In this document: piece by piece, positions 22,201 through 33,784 of the stretch
Position numbering within the stretch: the first letter of the stretch is position 1
How the letters are laid out: each line of letters opens with the position of its first letter
Assembly (NCBI RefSeq): GCF_000090795.2
Contig: NW_003546433.1
Location: 44,605 to 84,049 of the forward strand
Reading direction: 5' to 3'
Length of the DNA: 39,445 nt
Source: Amphimedon queenslandica
Lineage: Eukaryota > Porifera > Demospongiae > Haplosclerida > Niphatidae
The notes under the pieces: model-generated
Told to the model about the DNA's origin: nothing
Seen by the model: the letters and a program-made list of their open reading frames with translations, nothing else
Databases searched by the model: none
Translations under genes and position numbers: made by a program

Positions 22201-23050
22201 CTGACCATTGAGGTTTTGCTTGCTTCAGTGTCTATGTTATGATAAGTATCTGATAAATTATTGTTCTAGTATAGTATGTCCATTAATGTAGATTACATGT
22301 ATGCAGTTAGTACTAGCCTGCAAAACCATATCACACGCATGTCTAGACAACTTAACACTAGACTATACCTTACAGACTGACCCTTGAAGTTTAGCTTACT
22401 TGGTGTGTCATTGTTATAATGAGTAGATTAAGATGTCTGACAAATTATTTATCCAGTATATTTTATACATTAATGTACATTACATGTATACAGTATGGTA
22501 TTTGTTAAAAATGATTGACACCAGATCACACGTACGTCTGGACACCTGTCCCTAGACAGGCTAGACTATAGTCTGACCCTTACGTTTAGCTTGCTTGAGG
22601 TGTCAATGTTATAATAAGTAGATTATCATGTCTCATAAATTATTGATCATGTATAGTTGATACATTAATGTACATTACAAGTATGCAGTATCGTACTTAT
22701 TGAAAATGATTGACACCAGATCACACGTATGTCTGACATCTGAACCCTAGACTACCTTACAGACTGACCCTTAAGGTTTAGCTTACTTGGGATGTCAATG
22801 TTATAATTAGTAGATTGTGATATCTGATTATTATTGATAATGTACAGTTGATACATTAGTGTAGATTACAAGTATGCAGTACTGTACTTGTTGAAAATGA
22901 TTGACACCGAATCACGTGTATGTCTGGACACCTAAACCCTACACTACATTACAGACTGACCCTTGAGGTTTAGCTTGCTTGGAATGTCAATGTTATAATA
23001 AGTATATTATGATGTCTGATAAATTATTGGTCATGTCTGGTTTGTGCATG
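22201..23050. repeat. Satellite of about 190 bp, 4-5 copies
   Basis: Units marked by CTGACCCTTGAGGTTTAGCT begin at about 22201 (diverged), 22377, 22573, 22764 and 22956, a spacing of 176-196 bp. Other shared words are TGTCAATGTTATAATAAGTA, TTGATACATTAATGTACATT and GAAAATGATTGACACC. It is non-coding. Confidence 0.85.
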
Positions 23051-23204
23051 TATCCACATTACATGTAAGCAAAGTAAATGGTAAGAGAATGTATGTGAAT
23101 CATTCATAATCTTTTTACTATGCTTTATGAAAGTTTTATTACTAGTTATTTGAAATAGTGTTCATTTGTTGTACATACTTTGCATGCAAGTTGTGTATCG
23201 TTAA

Positions 23205-23309
23205 TTTTGTACAGGAGTCAATGGAGCTTGAAGCATGTTTTGATTATAAAGTTGGAAATTATTCTACTTCGTGGAACATGTTTTAAACTCCATTGACTCC
23301 TGTATAAAA
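23205..23309. repeat. Short hairpin inverted repeat
   Basis: The left arm TTTTGTACAGGAGTCAATGG is matched by the inverse of the right arm (TTTTATACAGGAGTCAATGG). Imperfect pairing extends about 38 bp per arm around a loop of about 28 bp. It may be a tiny MITE or structured element. Confidence 0.75.
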
Positions 23310-23763
23310 GATGTTGTTTAAAAAAGTTTTAAGTTGCACGGTGGTCTAAAGTGTACTGTAGAGCATTTGTGGTAACTGAGCATTATTGAGGAAGTAATAT
23401 GACATTGGTTGACCTAATATAATTGTTGTTATATAAGGTAACTGGTCTGAGCAATTTCACATCTGTGAGAGTGAATTGACGTGCCATGGACTATCCTTCA
23501 GAAAAAGAATTTTCATCTTGGGACTGTGGTACCCTAGCAGCATTTTTCAAGTCAAAGACCAAATTGTCAGATGCCATACTAGAGTTGTACCGATATTGAC
23601 ATCAGCAATCGGTTAGTGCCGTTTTTGTGGCATTTAAACAAATATCGGTATCGGTTTGTTACTTACCATGTGTGCCAATTTTTAATAACTATTAATAACT
23701 GTACTGCACATGCGCATTAAGAAACAACTAATCACATGCATTGTAGCCTATTCAAGATGGCCA

Positions 23764-25616
23764 ACAAAATAAAATGTCATTTGGCTTTTCTTTACGCTTG
23801 AAGAAGATACTAAGTTTGCAAAATGCAACACTTGTAAAGAGATGGTAGACAGAGGCGGCAAATCTACTAAAGCTTTTACCCCAACTAACCTGGTGAATCA
23901 CCTTAAGAAGCATCACAAGGAAGAGTTCGAAAATTACGAGAAAAAGAAGGTAGAAAAAGAGGAATCTACAAGGAAGGATACGCAGCAATCTTCACTGAAG
24001 CAACTTACTTCGAAGGAGGCATCCGACAGAGTAAGGCTTTGGGATATTAATGATTCAAGAGCACAGACAGTTCATCAGCATGTGATGGAAATGATAGCAC
24101 TTGATACACAGCCTATTTCAGCAGTGGAGGATGTTGGATTCACTTGTCTACTTCAAGTCTTGGAACCAAGATATAAACTGCCTAGCCCACAGTATATAAC
24201 ATTTAAAATACTTCCAGAAACTTATAAACATGTTTTGAAAAGTGTCAAATGTGTTCTTGATTCTGGCCGGTTCTACAGTTTCACAACAGATGTATGAGTG
24301 CTGATAATGCTTGTGCTTCTCTTCTTAGCTTCACAGCACACTGGCTGACAGACTGATTCCAACAAAAGTGTGCTGTATTAATTGTCTTACCTCTGGAAGA
24401 GTCTCACACAGGATTGTATCTAGCAAGTAAATATAAAGAAATCTTATCAAAATGGGAGATTCCTTATGAAAGGTGCATTTAGTATTGCGAGATATTGCTG
24501 CAAGTATAGAGAAATCAATGCGTGATGCTTCTCTCCCTTCATTTNNNNNNNNNNNNNNNNNNNNNNNNNNNNNNNNNNNNNNNNNNNNNNNNNNNNNNNN
24601 NNNNNNNNNNNNNNNNNNNNNNNNNNNNNNNNNNNNNNNNNNNNNNNNNNNNNNNNNNNNNNNNNNNNNNNNNNNNNNNNNNNNNNNNNNNNNNNNNNNN
24701 NNNNNNNNNNNNNNNNNNNNNNNNNNNNNNNNNNNNNNNNNNNNNNNNNNNNNNNNNNNNNNNNNNNNNNNNNNNNNNNNNNNNNNNNNNNNNNNNNNNN
24801 NNNNNNNNNNNNNNNNNNNNNNNNNNNNNNNNNNNNNNNNNNNNNNNNNNNNNNNNNNNNNNNNNNNNNNNNNNNNNNNNNNNNNNNNNNNNNNNNNNNN
24901 NNNNNNNNNNNNNNNNNNNNNNNNNNNNNNNNNNNNNNNNNNNNNNNNNNNNNNNNNNNNNNNNNNNNNNNNNNNNNNNNNNNNNNNNNNNNNNNNNNNN
25001 NNNNNNNNNNNNNNNNNNNNNNNNNNNNNNNNNNNNNNNNNNNNNNNNNNNNNNNNNNNNNNNNNNNNNNNNNNNNNNNNNNNNNNNNNNNNNNNNNNNN
25101 NNNNNNNNNNNNNNNNNNNNTGGGATAGAAGAAAATAAGTATGCTGCTATTGCTACTCTACTGGATCCTCACTTTAAAGACAAGTTTTTTTCTGGCCATG
25201 AACAATAAGAAAATGCAAAGTTATTATTGATGGAGGAATTAAAGAAGGAATTAGACACAAGAGAAGAAAGGCCTATCAGTCTCGAGCCAAGTGAAAGACC
25301 TTGTAAACGACAGAAGATATGGGAGGTTTGTGCTAAGATCAATGAAGAGAGTGGTGGAAGTGCAACAAGTGAAAAATGAGAACTGGAATTATATTTGTCT
25401 GAACCTCTCATTGAACTTGAGGTTCATACTTGCCTTTGGCGGGGTGATACAAAAAGATACCCTTTCTTTTCCACTATTGCACGTAAGTATTTAAGTGCTC
25501 CACCAACTTCTGTACCTTCAGAACGCCTTTTTTCTGGAGCAACCAATATGTATCATAATAAGCGAAACAGTCTCCATCCTGAACGTGCAGAAACTCTTCT
25601 CTTTATTAAAAACTAA
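23764..25616 (+). pseudogene. hAT transposase with BED zinc finger (ZBED-like), broken
   Basis: The N-terminal BED finger starts at WLFFTLEEDTKFAKCNTCKE and continues AFTPTNLVNHLKKHH, giving the C-x2-C...H-x4-H-type ligands. The block LDTQPISAVEDVGFTCLLQV and YKLPSPQYITF is typical of ZBED/hAT transposases. A stop after FTTDV (24295) and frame changes precede LASKYKEILSKWEIPYE and VLRDIAASIEKSM. Ns hide most of the catalytic core (24545-25120). After the gap come IATLLDPHFKDKFFSGHEQ, a TAA, more sequence, a TGA near 25377, then the hAT dimerisation domain: YPFFSTIARKYLSAPPTSVP and SERLFSGA, ending AETLLFIKN at 25616. An indel also separates the first ATG (about 23758) from the BED frame. Non-functional as assembled. 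Confidence 0.88.
24545..25120. other. Assembly gap (576 Ns)
   Basis: A run of N inside the hAT transposase. The two open frames spanning it are artefacts. The gap probably marks a repeat-induced assembly break. Confidence 0.99.
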
Positions 25617-27624
25617 CTTCTCTTATGAAATTGAACAATTAAGAAACACTTAATTCTAATTAATCTTTTTTTATTTGTTACAACTTTAAAATTGGTATCG
25701 GTTATGTATATCAGCTTCTTTTAGCATTGCAAATCGGCTATATCGGTAAATGCAAAAATAGTGATATATACAACTCTATGCAATACTACATCTGGAAATT
25801 GATGGTATCGCTGTTTTGGTCATATCTACTGATGAAGAATTAAAAGAAGTGATTGCATCCTTGGGGGGAAGATTGCTTTTTCACACTCTATAAATTATAT
25901 TATGTGTTGGTGTATCACAACAAATTGCTGTGGAGGAAGAGACCGGACCCTTGAAAACTCCAGCACCTAAGCTTCAGATCAAAGATTTTATCTACGTGTT
26001 AAATACTTTGGAATGCGAACCAGAACAAGGTGAAAGTAATTTGCAATTCAGATTGGACCAAAATTCTAATGGTACAATCCGTGGATCTCGGTTACCCGCT
26101 GAGAAAAATGGATTGTCTTCTGACAGCAGGAGAGAAGTGGATTTTGATGGAGGGGGACAGGTACAAAGAGATGTAGGGAATGTGTAGATCAATTTACACT
26201 ACCCAAAAAATTTAGCCCAAAAGCAATGAGTGTCCTGAATGGTGAGCCTGGTTGCATTCTGACTCAATCTATAGAAAGAAATTACCACAGTGATATTTTC
26301 AATGTATGCTATGGTCTTTCACATTTGACAAAATTTTTTGATTTGATATAGGATGATGGAACACACTGATCAGACAAATTCTAGTGAATCCGCATTTGTT
26401 GCAAACAAGGTTGTGGAGCAATTTTCTATACTGAAAAGTACAGACAGTGACGATGCAAGTGTCAGTGCGATTATTGTACTAGAAAATTCAAATTTCCCTG
26501 GCTCATATTATATTTGTAGAATACATTGAAATTGGTACTTAGGTGAAAGTACAAAAATAGTACAAGAATCCAAGGAGATTTACGGTAAAGCAATACAATA
26601 ATAATGTTATTGTATCACATAACAGATCCAAGAGTAACAAGAAAATTAGAATCGGAGAATTAAGTGACGAGTCAGAGTGCAATTAAGCCTTGACAGAACT
26701 CCAATTGGAGTCTAAGAAAACCAAGAAGAACCACCCACGTATATCTGATTTGGTCTTAAAAACAAGGAACAACTGACACAGCTGGATTGTTAATACTGCA
26801 CATTATGTCTATGACATTATTGATTCCTTTCCCTGTTTGAAACGAGAAAAATACATACGAAATTTTCTATTACGGTGGAATAATTCTAATTGAATATTAC
26901 GGTTAGAGCAAGAACTGAAATCATTAACTGAGATAGACTCTGGCACTAGCTTAATGACAGAGTGGCAAAATTAGAAGCAAAAAAATTTTCAGTTAATTTA
27001 AGTCAATGTACAAACATCCAGCTATCTATTCATAGATATGTTCCAGCTGAATGCCAAAAGACAAAAAGATTACGAAAGATCATGGATGACAGAGATACCG
27101 AAGAAAAAGATTTAAAGCTTTTGATAAAGTTAATAATGATGGATCTGTGTAATCATTCCCATTTAACTAGATTTGGTGAGAGAAAATGATGATTACTATT
27201 GTTTTGAATATATCCAAGTCTCATAGCACAAAGGGCTACAAAAATGTCTTGTGTACTCATTTTCTGTAAGTTTCATTTAATGATACCATTAATTATAGCA
27301 ATTATGTATGTTTCTGTAACTTTCAATGATGTTTTGCAAGAGGTAGCCACAAATTAGCCCCTTCTTGTCAGATTTACTAGTGATTCTGGACCTCCCACAT
27401 ATATTATTGTTGAGGGGGTAATGATGCATAAAATGAAGAAGTTCACTTATGCTTTAGTAGCTTTAATTGGTTGCTACTATGTCCGTAACATAAGTTACCC
27501 ATATCTACTGTCAGGCCCTTTACTCTTCATTGAAGTAGCAATAATGGAAATAAAATCAGGACGTAAACTAAAAATAGGAGGTGAATCTCTCATGATCTCT
27601 TATAGGGCGATTACCGAATCTTGA

Positions 27625-29950
27625 TACTCTCTACCTATTCTAATAGCCTTTTCTTAATGGAAACTTATTATTATTATCTTTTAGTTGTAATCATTTCTTT
27701 GCTTTGTTATGTAATTATCTTAAAAGGAATTATTAAAGCTATTCATTAATATTTTTAAATTTGTGAGGTTTAAAGGACAAAAATAAATATAATCAAACAA
27801 AAAAATCAGGAAAACATAGCTTCAAATTGAAAGCAAAACTCCTACTTGTGTAATAGACAAGGCCAGAGTGTCAATTTTGACTAAGTGTGTGAAATTGACA
27901 GGTAACTAAGCTGACTATCAAGAGCATACGCAGGCAAACCATTTTAAGCACTTACATGTAGTATTTGTGGTTAATGCCTTGTACATATTATTGAGAGGTG
28001 CAAGAAAACTATAAAACACAATAAAAACTGGTGTGCGGAATAGAGTATTAACCTAAATGTCTCTAAATGCTCACTGGTCATGGTAAACTAAAGTATATTT
28101 ACAAGCATCTGTCTCAATAGCACTAGACATTACTATAAAATTCAATAAAGTGGTTCGTGAAACAACCTTCCTTTTCTTAATCTCTCTCTGCTTTAATTCT
28201 GTTTAAAATTTTATATATATTCATTTGTGGCACCACTTTTTAAGTAATTTTAATAATACCAATTTATGTCTTTATATATGTCTGTCCATGTATGTCATTT
28301 AGTTTGGAACAATCATTATGTGGCGATTGCTGTCTCCTCCCTCTCCTCTGTACAGGCAAGTGTTGTATGAAAATGAGGTTGGCGATGAAGATTTCCTCCT
28401 TTCTCTCCTTCCCCTCCCTCCTCTCTCCATCAAATGAGCTAGATTATTGTTGTTTTTTCAATGGAGACTGAGACAATCTCTTTTTCTCTCTCCTTTTCTT
28501 ATCTCCAGTGAGACTTGTCTTCTTCGTGGCGGCGAACTCAACTCCTCCCTTTTATTGCTGACAATGACGCCGACCTGCTGACAATTATATTGCCACCTGT
28601 TGACAATGAAGGAGAAGCATTGTGGTGATGTTTAGGAGAAGGATTCCTTTTATTTAATCTTTGGTTATGTTCAGGAGAATAGTGTCTGCCTCCTCTCTGT
28701 CTGGCTGTATCTGTATGTCACAAGAGACAGCTTTCTTGTGTCTGTGAAGTAACATCAGTGGCTCGTTCTGTTTGTGAATATCAACGATCCTTGTAATGTG
28801 ATCTATACAATTACAAACATAAGTATTTCAAAAAAGGAATCGACATGTATATGTACATGTACATAGACATACCATATAATAAATGTGAAGCATTTAAATG
28901 TACATGTATATCAAATTTGATATAATAAAAAGCAATATCTTATTTACTGTAAAATCATGCAATAAATTTCTGGGGCTGTAAAATTCTGATGCTACATGTA
29001 CATGGACTTTCTTCTTTCTTACATGTATAGTAATACATTTACACACACAAGCACACAACAAAACATTATTAATACATATATACTGGTACACAGATCATAC
29101 AGATGAACTACTACACTCTGATAAGCAAAAATAAAAAGATATTGTATGGTAATGCTGACTAAAAAAATAACTTAAACTATACCAAAAAGATGTTAATGTC
29201 GTATAGACAATACCCTACCATCTAGTATTGTGATTTGAATAGTCAGCATACATGTAAATGTATTATTATCCTTTGTAAGTACATGTAGCTAAAATCATGA
29301 AAAAACTTGATGAAACTTTGGCCCAGATAAAGTACCAGAGTTACATGTAGCATGCAAAGCATAGCTATGAATGTGACTGGATAATTTCACAATGACAGGT
29401 AATTAATGTACATGTAAGTGACCACATGGTTGACATCACTGCTGTATACAAATAGCGATTGTACAAAATTTTTTATTGAGTGTTATTATTACATGCTCTA
29501 CCAGAAATTTCAACCACTCAGCCAGAGTGTCAGCTAGCTTTTGCAAACTGAAGTTTAAAAATTTATAATTGTAACACACTAAGAAAATATTTTTCACATA
29601 CAGATATATAGTGATGGCATATGTTCATACTCATGTTGTTTTTGGCTGGTTTGTCCAAATTACTTTCATGTGTTTCCATAATCATAATTTTAAACTGTAG
29701 ACTGATGGGAAGGTAGAGAAGGCCACTTGATATGGTAAGAGGGAGGAGAAAGAGAAAAGGACAAAAAGACAATTAAAAAAAGAGACAGAGAGGATGGAGG
29801 GAGAGATAGAAAAAGATGGACAGAAACTACTATAGGCAATGGCAAGGTAGGGCATTAATGGGCAATATCCAACAAAAAATTTGACCAGATTAATGATTAA
29901 CTCCTAAATTATTAACTATTAATGACACATTAACAGTTAATAAAAATTAC
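27625..29950. other. Non-coding or unassigned
   Basis: No gene is supported. A less AT-rich, C/T-rich stretch (28320-28760) has acceptor-like CTGTACAG at about 28353 followed by an open frame (QVLYENEVGDEDFLL), and a second open stretch around 28520-28630 (DNDADLLTIILPPVDNEGEA). These could be exons of an unrecognised gene. TACATGTA palindromes are frequent at 28840-29030. A purine-rich tract lies at 29729-29825. Confidence 0.3.
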
Positions 29951-29952
29951 CA

Positions 29953-30245
29953 TTGCTAGCAAGACATGAAAAAGAGTCTTTTCTGCTTTCAAGCCTTCAT
30001 AAAAATTTCCAAGAGAATCAGGACTTCACCAATATGGTAGGGATCCTTATCGGCAAATGTAATTATGATACATCATATGCATCTGCATCGTATACGCCAA
30101 AAATACGCACTAAAGGTGGTGTGGCCAAATCATGGTATGCTTTGTAAATTGTTTTGTGCCCAACTACTTTTGCAATGCTGCTGCCACATGACATCTGCTA
30201 TCCCAACCTTCCTTGCTCCTAGAGAAGTCTTTGGACAGTGATAGC
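29953..30245. other. Unassigned, with a fragment of repeat family A
   Basis: A 64-codon plus-strand frame (29953-30147) is unrecognised. At 30206-30245 the words ACCTTCCTTGCTCCTAGAGA and AGTCTTTGGACAGT match the 5' half of repeat family A, so this is probably a truncated fourth copy. Confidence 0.4.
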
Positions 30246-30422
30246 TGTTTAATTCATTTTATCTTGCTCACCCATTTTTCTGCAAAGCTCAGACTTCATG
30301 ATAGACACCTTTTTATTCATCTTTACTTCACCCTGTTTCAGTGAATATTAGGTTATTGAACTTTAAAAATAGCTAGACTACCCATTCAATCAGGCAGGCA
30401 CAATTTCTGCTTTTTCGCCGTA

Positions 30423-30570
30423 AGCTTGGTTCACATTCAACAAAACCGTCATAAGTGCATGGGCGATTTTACCTTTTGACACAAAAACGCTTTGAAGGTG
30501 ACACAAAATTAGTCAAATTTTAAATGTGCGTTCATTTGCATTGTGTTTTGTGTCGAGTGTAAACCAGGCT
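30423..30570. mobile_element. Harbinger-like MITE, 148 bp
   Basis: The left end AGCTTGGTTCACATTCAACA is matched by the inverse of the right end, AGCCTGGTTTACACTCGACA. These termini agree at 14 of 16 positions with the right terminal repeat of the Harbinger element at 3.8-6.6 kb (AGCCTGATTTACACTG). The interior has no coding. Flanks are GTA and TAA, so the TTA/TAA target duplication is degraded or uncertain. Confidence 0.7.
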
Positions 30571-30574
30571 TAAT

Positions 30575-32045
30575 GGGACTTGTTCAGACTTGCCCCAATT
30601 AATAATAATTGAAACAGCAACCAACACAAATAAAATAATACTTACATTCTTACTGATACAGCATTAGCAACCAATAGTTAATAGATATGTTGTCATCCAA
30701 ACCAACCCTCTTACTCATGCCATTAATGACAATCAAAACCATATAACTCCTATAAGCAGAAGAGAGGCATAATAAGTATTAAATGAACTGATTCACATAT
30801 GTACATGTACGCATATAAGTGTATTAAAATAATTTCATTTGTAACTAAAAATAACTTCATTTGATAATCCATTTTAAAAGTTCAACATTCACTGTATAAT
30901 TTATCAAGATGAGTTTATTTAATGCATTATTTTAAACCAGTGCTATTTATAATGTCCTACATACATGTATATATTTCATGAGCACAAAATTAATAAAATT
31001 AGGTATATGTAGTATTTACATTATAATAATGTTAATTAACAATGTAAGTGTAGGTAACTGACTACATCACTTGTATACTGTATGGTTGATAAATTTTGTG
31101 GGGTATTACATTTTGTTACTTTCCCGGTTCATTTTTATAGAGAAAATTTTGTCAATGATTTTCTGAAAAATTTTTATTAAAGAAATTTAGTACATGTACA
31201 GTAGCCAAATTTTGTAGGCAGGAAATTTGATGTAAAATTGCACTCTTTACTGTGATACTTAATCACAATTATCACACCTAATACATTAAAATTGCAAACC
31301 AATATATCATTATACCAACTCTGTAACACAGGCAGCAAGAGTGTCAATAGCTACATGAAACTTTTATTATCCACATTCATTTCCCACTATTCTGTAATTA
31401 AGGTTTTTTGGCCATTTTTTTCTTCCGTACCACCGACAGTAATGGAAAATCTTGAACTTTGGGTGATTATGGAATAGCTACATCTTTTATTAGGAATTGA
31501 TGGTCTTGAGTGTAATCTTTTTTACAGAAAGATATTGATGATATTAGACTACTATTCACATGATATGAATGAGCTGACAAATGAAGTATATCCACTTTTA
31601 TACATGTTACTATACACAAGTGTTTATCTGTTTGTGCCATTGACCAAATTTTTCATTTCCTATTGATATTGATAAAATTGTAGTTGTTGATGATTATAAC
31701 ATTAACAAATCTTTTACTGTTATTTGCTCTTTTTAAATATCTTGTAAATTTTCAGCCTCAGTCATGCTTTGTCACCCCTCTTGATTTTTTCGTACTCATA
31801 ATTTTCTAAAAATACATGTATCGTAGACAAGCAGAAATATGGTATATTTATCAAAAAGCTGTGTTAGTCCTGACACCAACAGCTAGTACATCTCCATTTC
31901 AGTTTTAAAAAGTAATAATGTCGCTTTGGCACATAGTATCATGTGGTGCATGGGTGCTAATTTTTGAGAGACATTCCCCTACATGATTTTGTATAACAGG
32001 CTGGTTCACAGATATAATCCAAAAAAGACATGATGGCTGTTAATA
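30575..32045. other. Non-coding DNA
   Basis: No gene is supported. AT-rich with scattered ACATGTA words. At about 31070-31210 TACTGTATGG and an inverted TACAGTA bracket AAATTTTG-rich DNA that may be a decayed relative of MITE family D. Confidence 0.4.
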
Positions 32046-32054
32046 GTGAGATAG

Positions 32055-32479
32055 GAGTAGGGTCTACTCTCAATTATATAATGGAGAAAATATTCAAGTG
32101 TGCAAAAGCAACTGCGACTCATCACATTCAACTTCATTACTGCCACAAGAACAGACAATAGATCGTACAAATTACCACATAAGCCCAGTGACTGCAGAAT
32201 ACCAGCTTCCTCAGTTCTATCAGGACTCTAACTGCATTGATAGTGCACCTGCACCACAGTCTAGTCCCATGTAAATATATGGTCCAACCATGCATGCTCC
32301 CATGTCTTATGAATGTAAGCAGAGACGAAAAAATGTAGTACATCTTTGACAGACATTTCTGTCCAATTACAAAGTGTGACAAAAGCTACACTACATCAAC
32401 TAATTTAAGAAGACACATTTGGTTACATCATAAAGATGTCTGTGTAGAATGGGGACAAAAGAAGGCAAAGCAAGGCTAA
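32055..32479 (+). CDS. Probable C2H2 zinc-finger protein, last two exons
   Basis: Exon 1 is open from about 32055 to 32270 with no in-frame ATG, so it is probably internal. It encodes a Ser/Gln/Pro-rich stretch (LLPQEQTIDRTNYHISPV ... FYQDSNCIDSAPAPQSSP) and ends at donor GTAAAT. An 82-bp intron (32271-32352) ending TTTGACAG keeps the frame. Exon 2 (32353-32479) encodes HFCPITKCDKSYTTSTNLRR then HIWLHHKDVC and a basic tail ending AKQG. The finger is C-x4-C-x12-H-x3-H, a standard C2H2 spacing. A nuclear DNA-binding role is inferred from the finger. 5' exons were not found. The alternative is a decayed copy. Confidence 0.5.
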
Positions 32480-32885
32480 TAAAAAAAGAGCTCAAAGCCT
32501 ATCAGACTACTTTATGTAACAATTATATGTAAATTCATGTTATTGAAGTACTATGCAGAACTTATTAATTATATTTAGTAATTATAATCTTCTCTTTTTG
32601 CCCTGTTTAATGTCTATTTTCTTAATCATTATGCTCCAGCTAGGCTTTGAAATCTCAAATTAAAAATCATCTTATTATGAATGTTCCTACTTTGACGTAA
32701 CGTTATTGTGTTATAATACTTAAAAAGGTGTAATTTTAAGCGCAAAATCTGGTACTTCAATTATGAAAATCTCATAATCCTTATTAATAAAATTGTTACT
32801 AATTGGCCATATGCTGTTTAGGCAATGTTTGCATGTATACATATGAATTTGTTTCTGAATGCATTGAATAGTCACCATTTAACAG

Positions 32886-32983
32886 CTAGAGAGACAATGA
32901 ACAGGGCAAGGCAGAAATATTTACAAAATGAGGTGATTCCCTCACTCACCTCACTTAATGCACCACATTGGTACACAGTCTAG
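32886..32983 (+). CDS. Possible short terminal exon
   Basis: After an acceptor-like CATTTAACAG the frame reads RETMNRARQKYLQNEVIPSL and ends NAPHWYTV at a TAG. Codon use looks coding, but no partner exon was identified. It could be an alternative 3' end of the zinc-finger gene 400 bp upstream, or chance. Confidence 0.22.
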
Positions 32984-32984
32984 T

Positions 32985-33317
32985 AGGTAAAGTCATTAGC
33001 TAAACAAATTACTATAGCTTAATTTATGTTCAATCTGCACCATAATCATTACATCTTTAGGTCAACCATTTCACAATTAAGCTTCCAAAGCTTCGTAGCT
33101 CACTAAATTCACCCAGTTCATTTAATACATAGCCTAAAAATGTGAATTTTTCTAGTTTTCTGGTCTATGGATCTTTTTAATCAAGGACCGTAGAATTTAT
33201 TTCATTGAAGACATTGTACTAGTACTTATTTATTTAAAAATAATGATAGATCATAGAACATGAATGTGGCAAAGTGCTAATTAATTATGCATTTTAATAT
33301 GCATGCAGTGACATACC
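32985..33317. other. Non-coding spacer
   Basis: Nothing supported. It contains ATGCAT/TTAATTA-rich DNA only. Confidence 0.4.
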
Positions 33318-33490
33318 ATATAGGGGAGGGATTAAATTTGGCAAATTTGGCATTTTGATAGCCATTTGCCGTAATAAAAACCTGCCATTTTTAGCCATTA
33401 TATGCATTCTCAATGGCAGGTGGCCACAAATTTGACAAATTAAAAACCCACCAATCGCCAAAATTAGCAATTCGCCAAAATTAGCCCCTC
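33318..33490 (-). repeat. Interspersed repeat family C, copy 2 (inverted)
   Basis: Its reverse complement aligns with 2341-2505. Its edges are themselves roughly inverted: GGGAGGGATTAAATTTGGCA at the left and, inverted, GAGGGGCTAATTTTGGCG at the right, suggesting a MITE of about 165 bp. Confidence 0.6.
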
Positions 33491-33784
33491 TAAAATTACC
33501 CTCTATTGATAATCTTCATGATAATAGAACATAAACATGTACCTTTAGATCATTTGTTTCTTTACGAACACACTGAAAATATTTCTATTCATAGAACTGA
33601 TAAACTCTAGTGATGTAGTCTACATGCACATCATGCAATGCACTAAATTTAATCTCATTCAATAACGATAACAAAACAATGATTATCGTATTACACATTT
33701 TGAAACAGTTAATACAATATAAGAATCTTTATAATACTATATTACTATTATTCTTGTATTATGTTCCTACTATTGTAAGAATAA

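Larger units (their letters stand above)
23580..25778. mobile_element. hAT DNA transposon with 8-bp target duplication
   Basis: The ends read TAGAGTTGTACC at the left and, inverted, TAGAGTTGTATA at the right (10-bp perfect core). Flanks are TGCCATAC (23572-23579) and TGCAATAC (25779-25786), an 8-bp duplication with one mismatch, as expected for hAT. Subterminal ATCGGTATCGG/CGATA motifs occur near both ends (23592-23662, 25693-25750). It carries a BED-finger transposase gene and contains a 576-base assembly gap. Confidence 0.88.
23486..27624 (+). pseudogene. SAMD3-like gene with N-terminal SAM-like domain, split by a hAT insertion and decayed
   Basis: The first exon starts at ATG 23486 (MDYPSEKEFSSWDCGTLAAF) and runs to 23579. 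Removing the hAT element and one target copy joins 23579 to 25787 in frame, continuing LHLEIDGIAVLVISTDEELK and then EVIASLGGRL: a SAM-like pattern of Trp start, IDG, and an acidic ELKE helix. The frame ends at 25891. Later pieces: 25930-26160 (Gln/Ser-rich, ending at a GTACAA donor), 26187-26350 (FTLPKKFSPKAMSVLNG...LTQSIER), 26353-26529, about 26774-26893 (AHYVYDIIDSFPCLK then YIRNFLLRWNN), 26962-27189, and 27366-27624 (IVEGVMMHKMKKFTYALVAL then GCYYVRNISYPYL). The order and patterns match the layout of SAMD3-like proteins as I remember them. Stops and frame changes between pieces mean it is broken even without the insertion. The exon map is incomplete. Confidence 0.5.

Noticed and set aside
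24473..25208. Two long open frames of over 220 codons
   Set aside because: They consist almost wholly of undetermined bases in the assembly gap and are not evidence of coding.
28320..28760. Two open stretches in a C/T-rich region as a possible gene
   Set aside because: Acceptor-like sequences are present but no frame joins convincingly and no family is recognised; left as unassigned.
32137..32382. Minus-strand 81-codon frame
   Set aside because: It lies opposite the zinc-finger exons, which carry a proper finger and a frame-keeping intron; judged a shadow.
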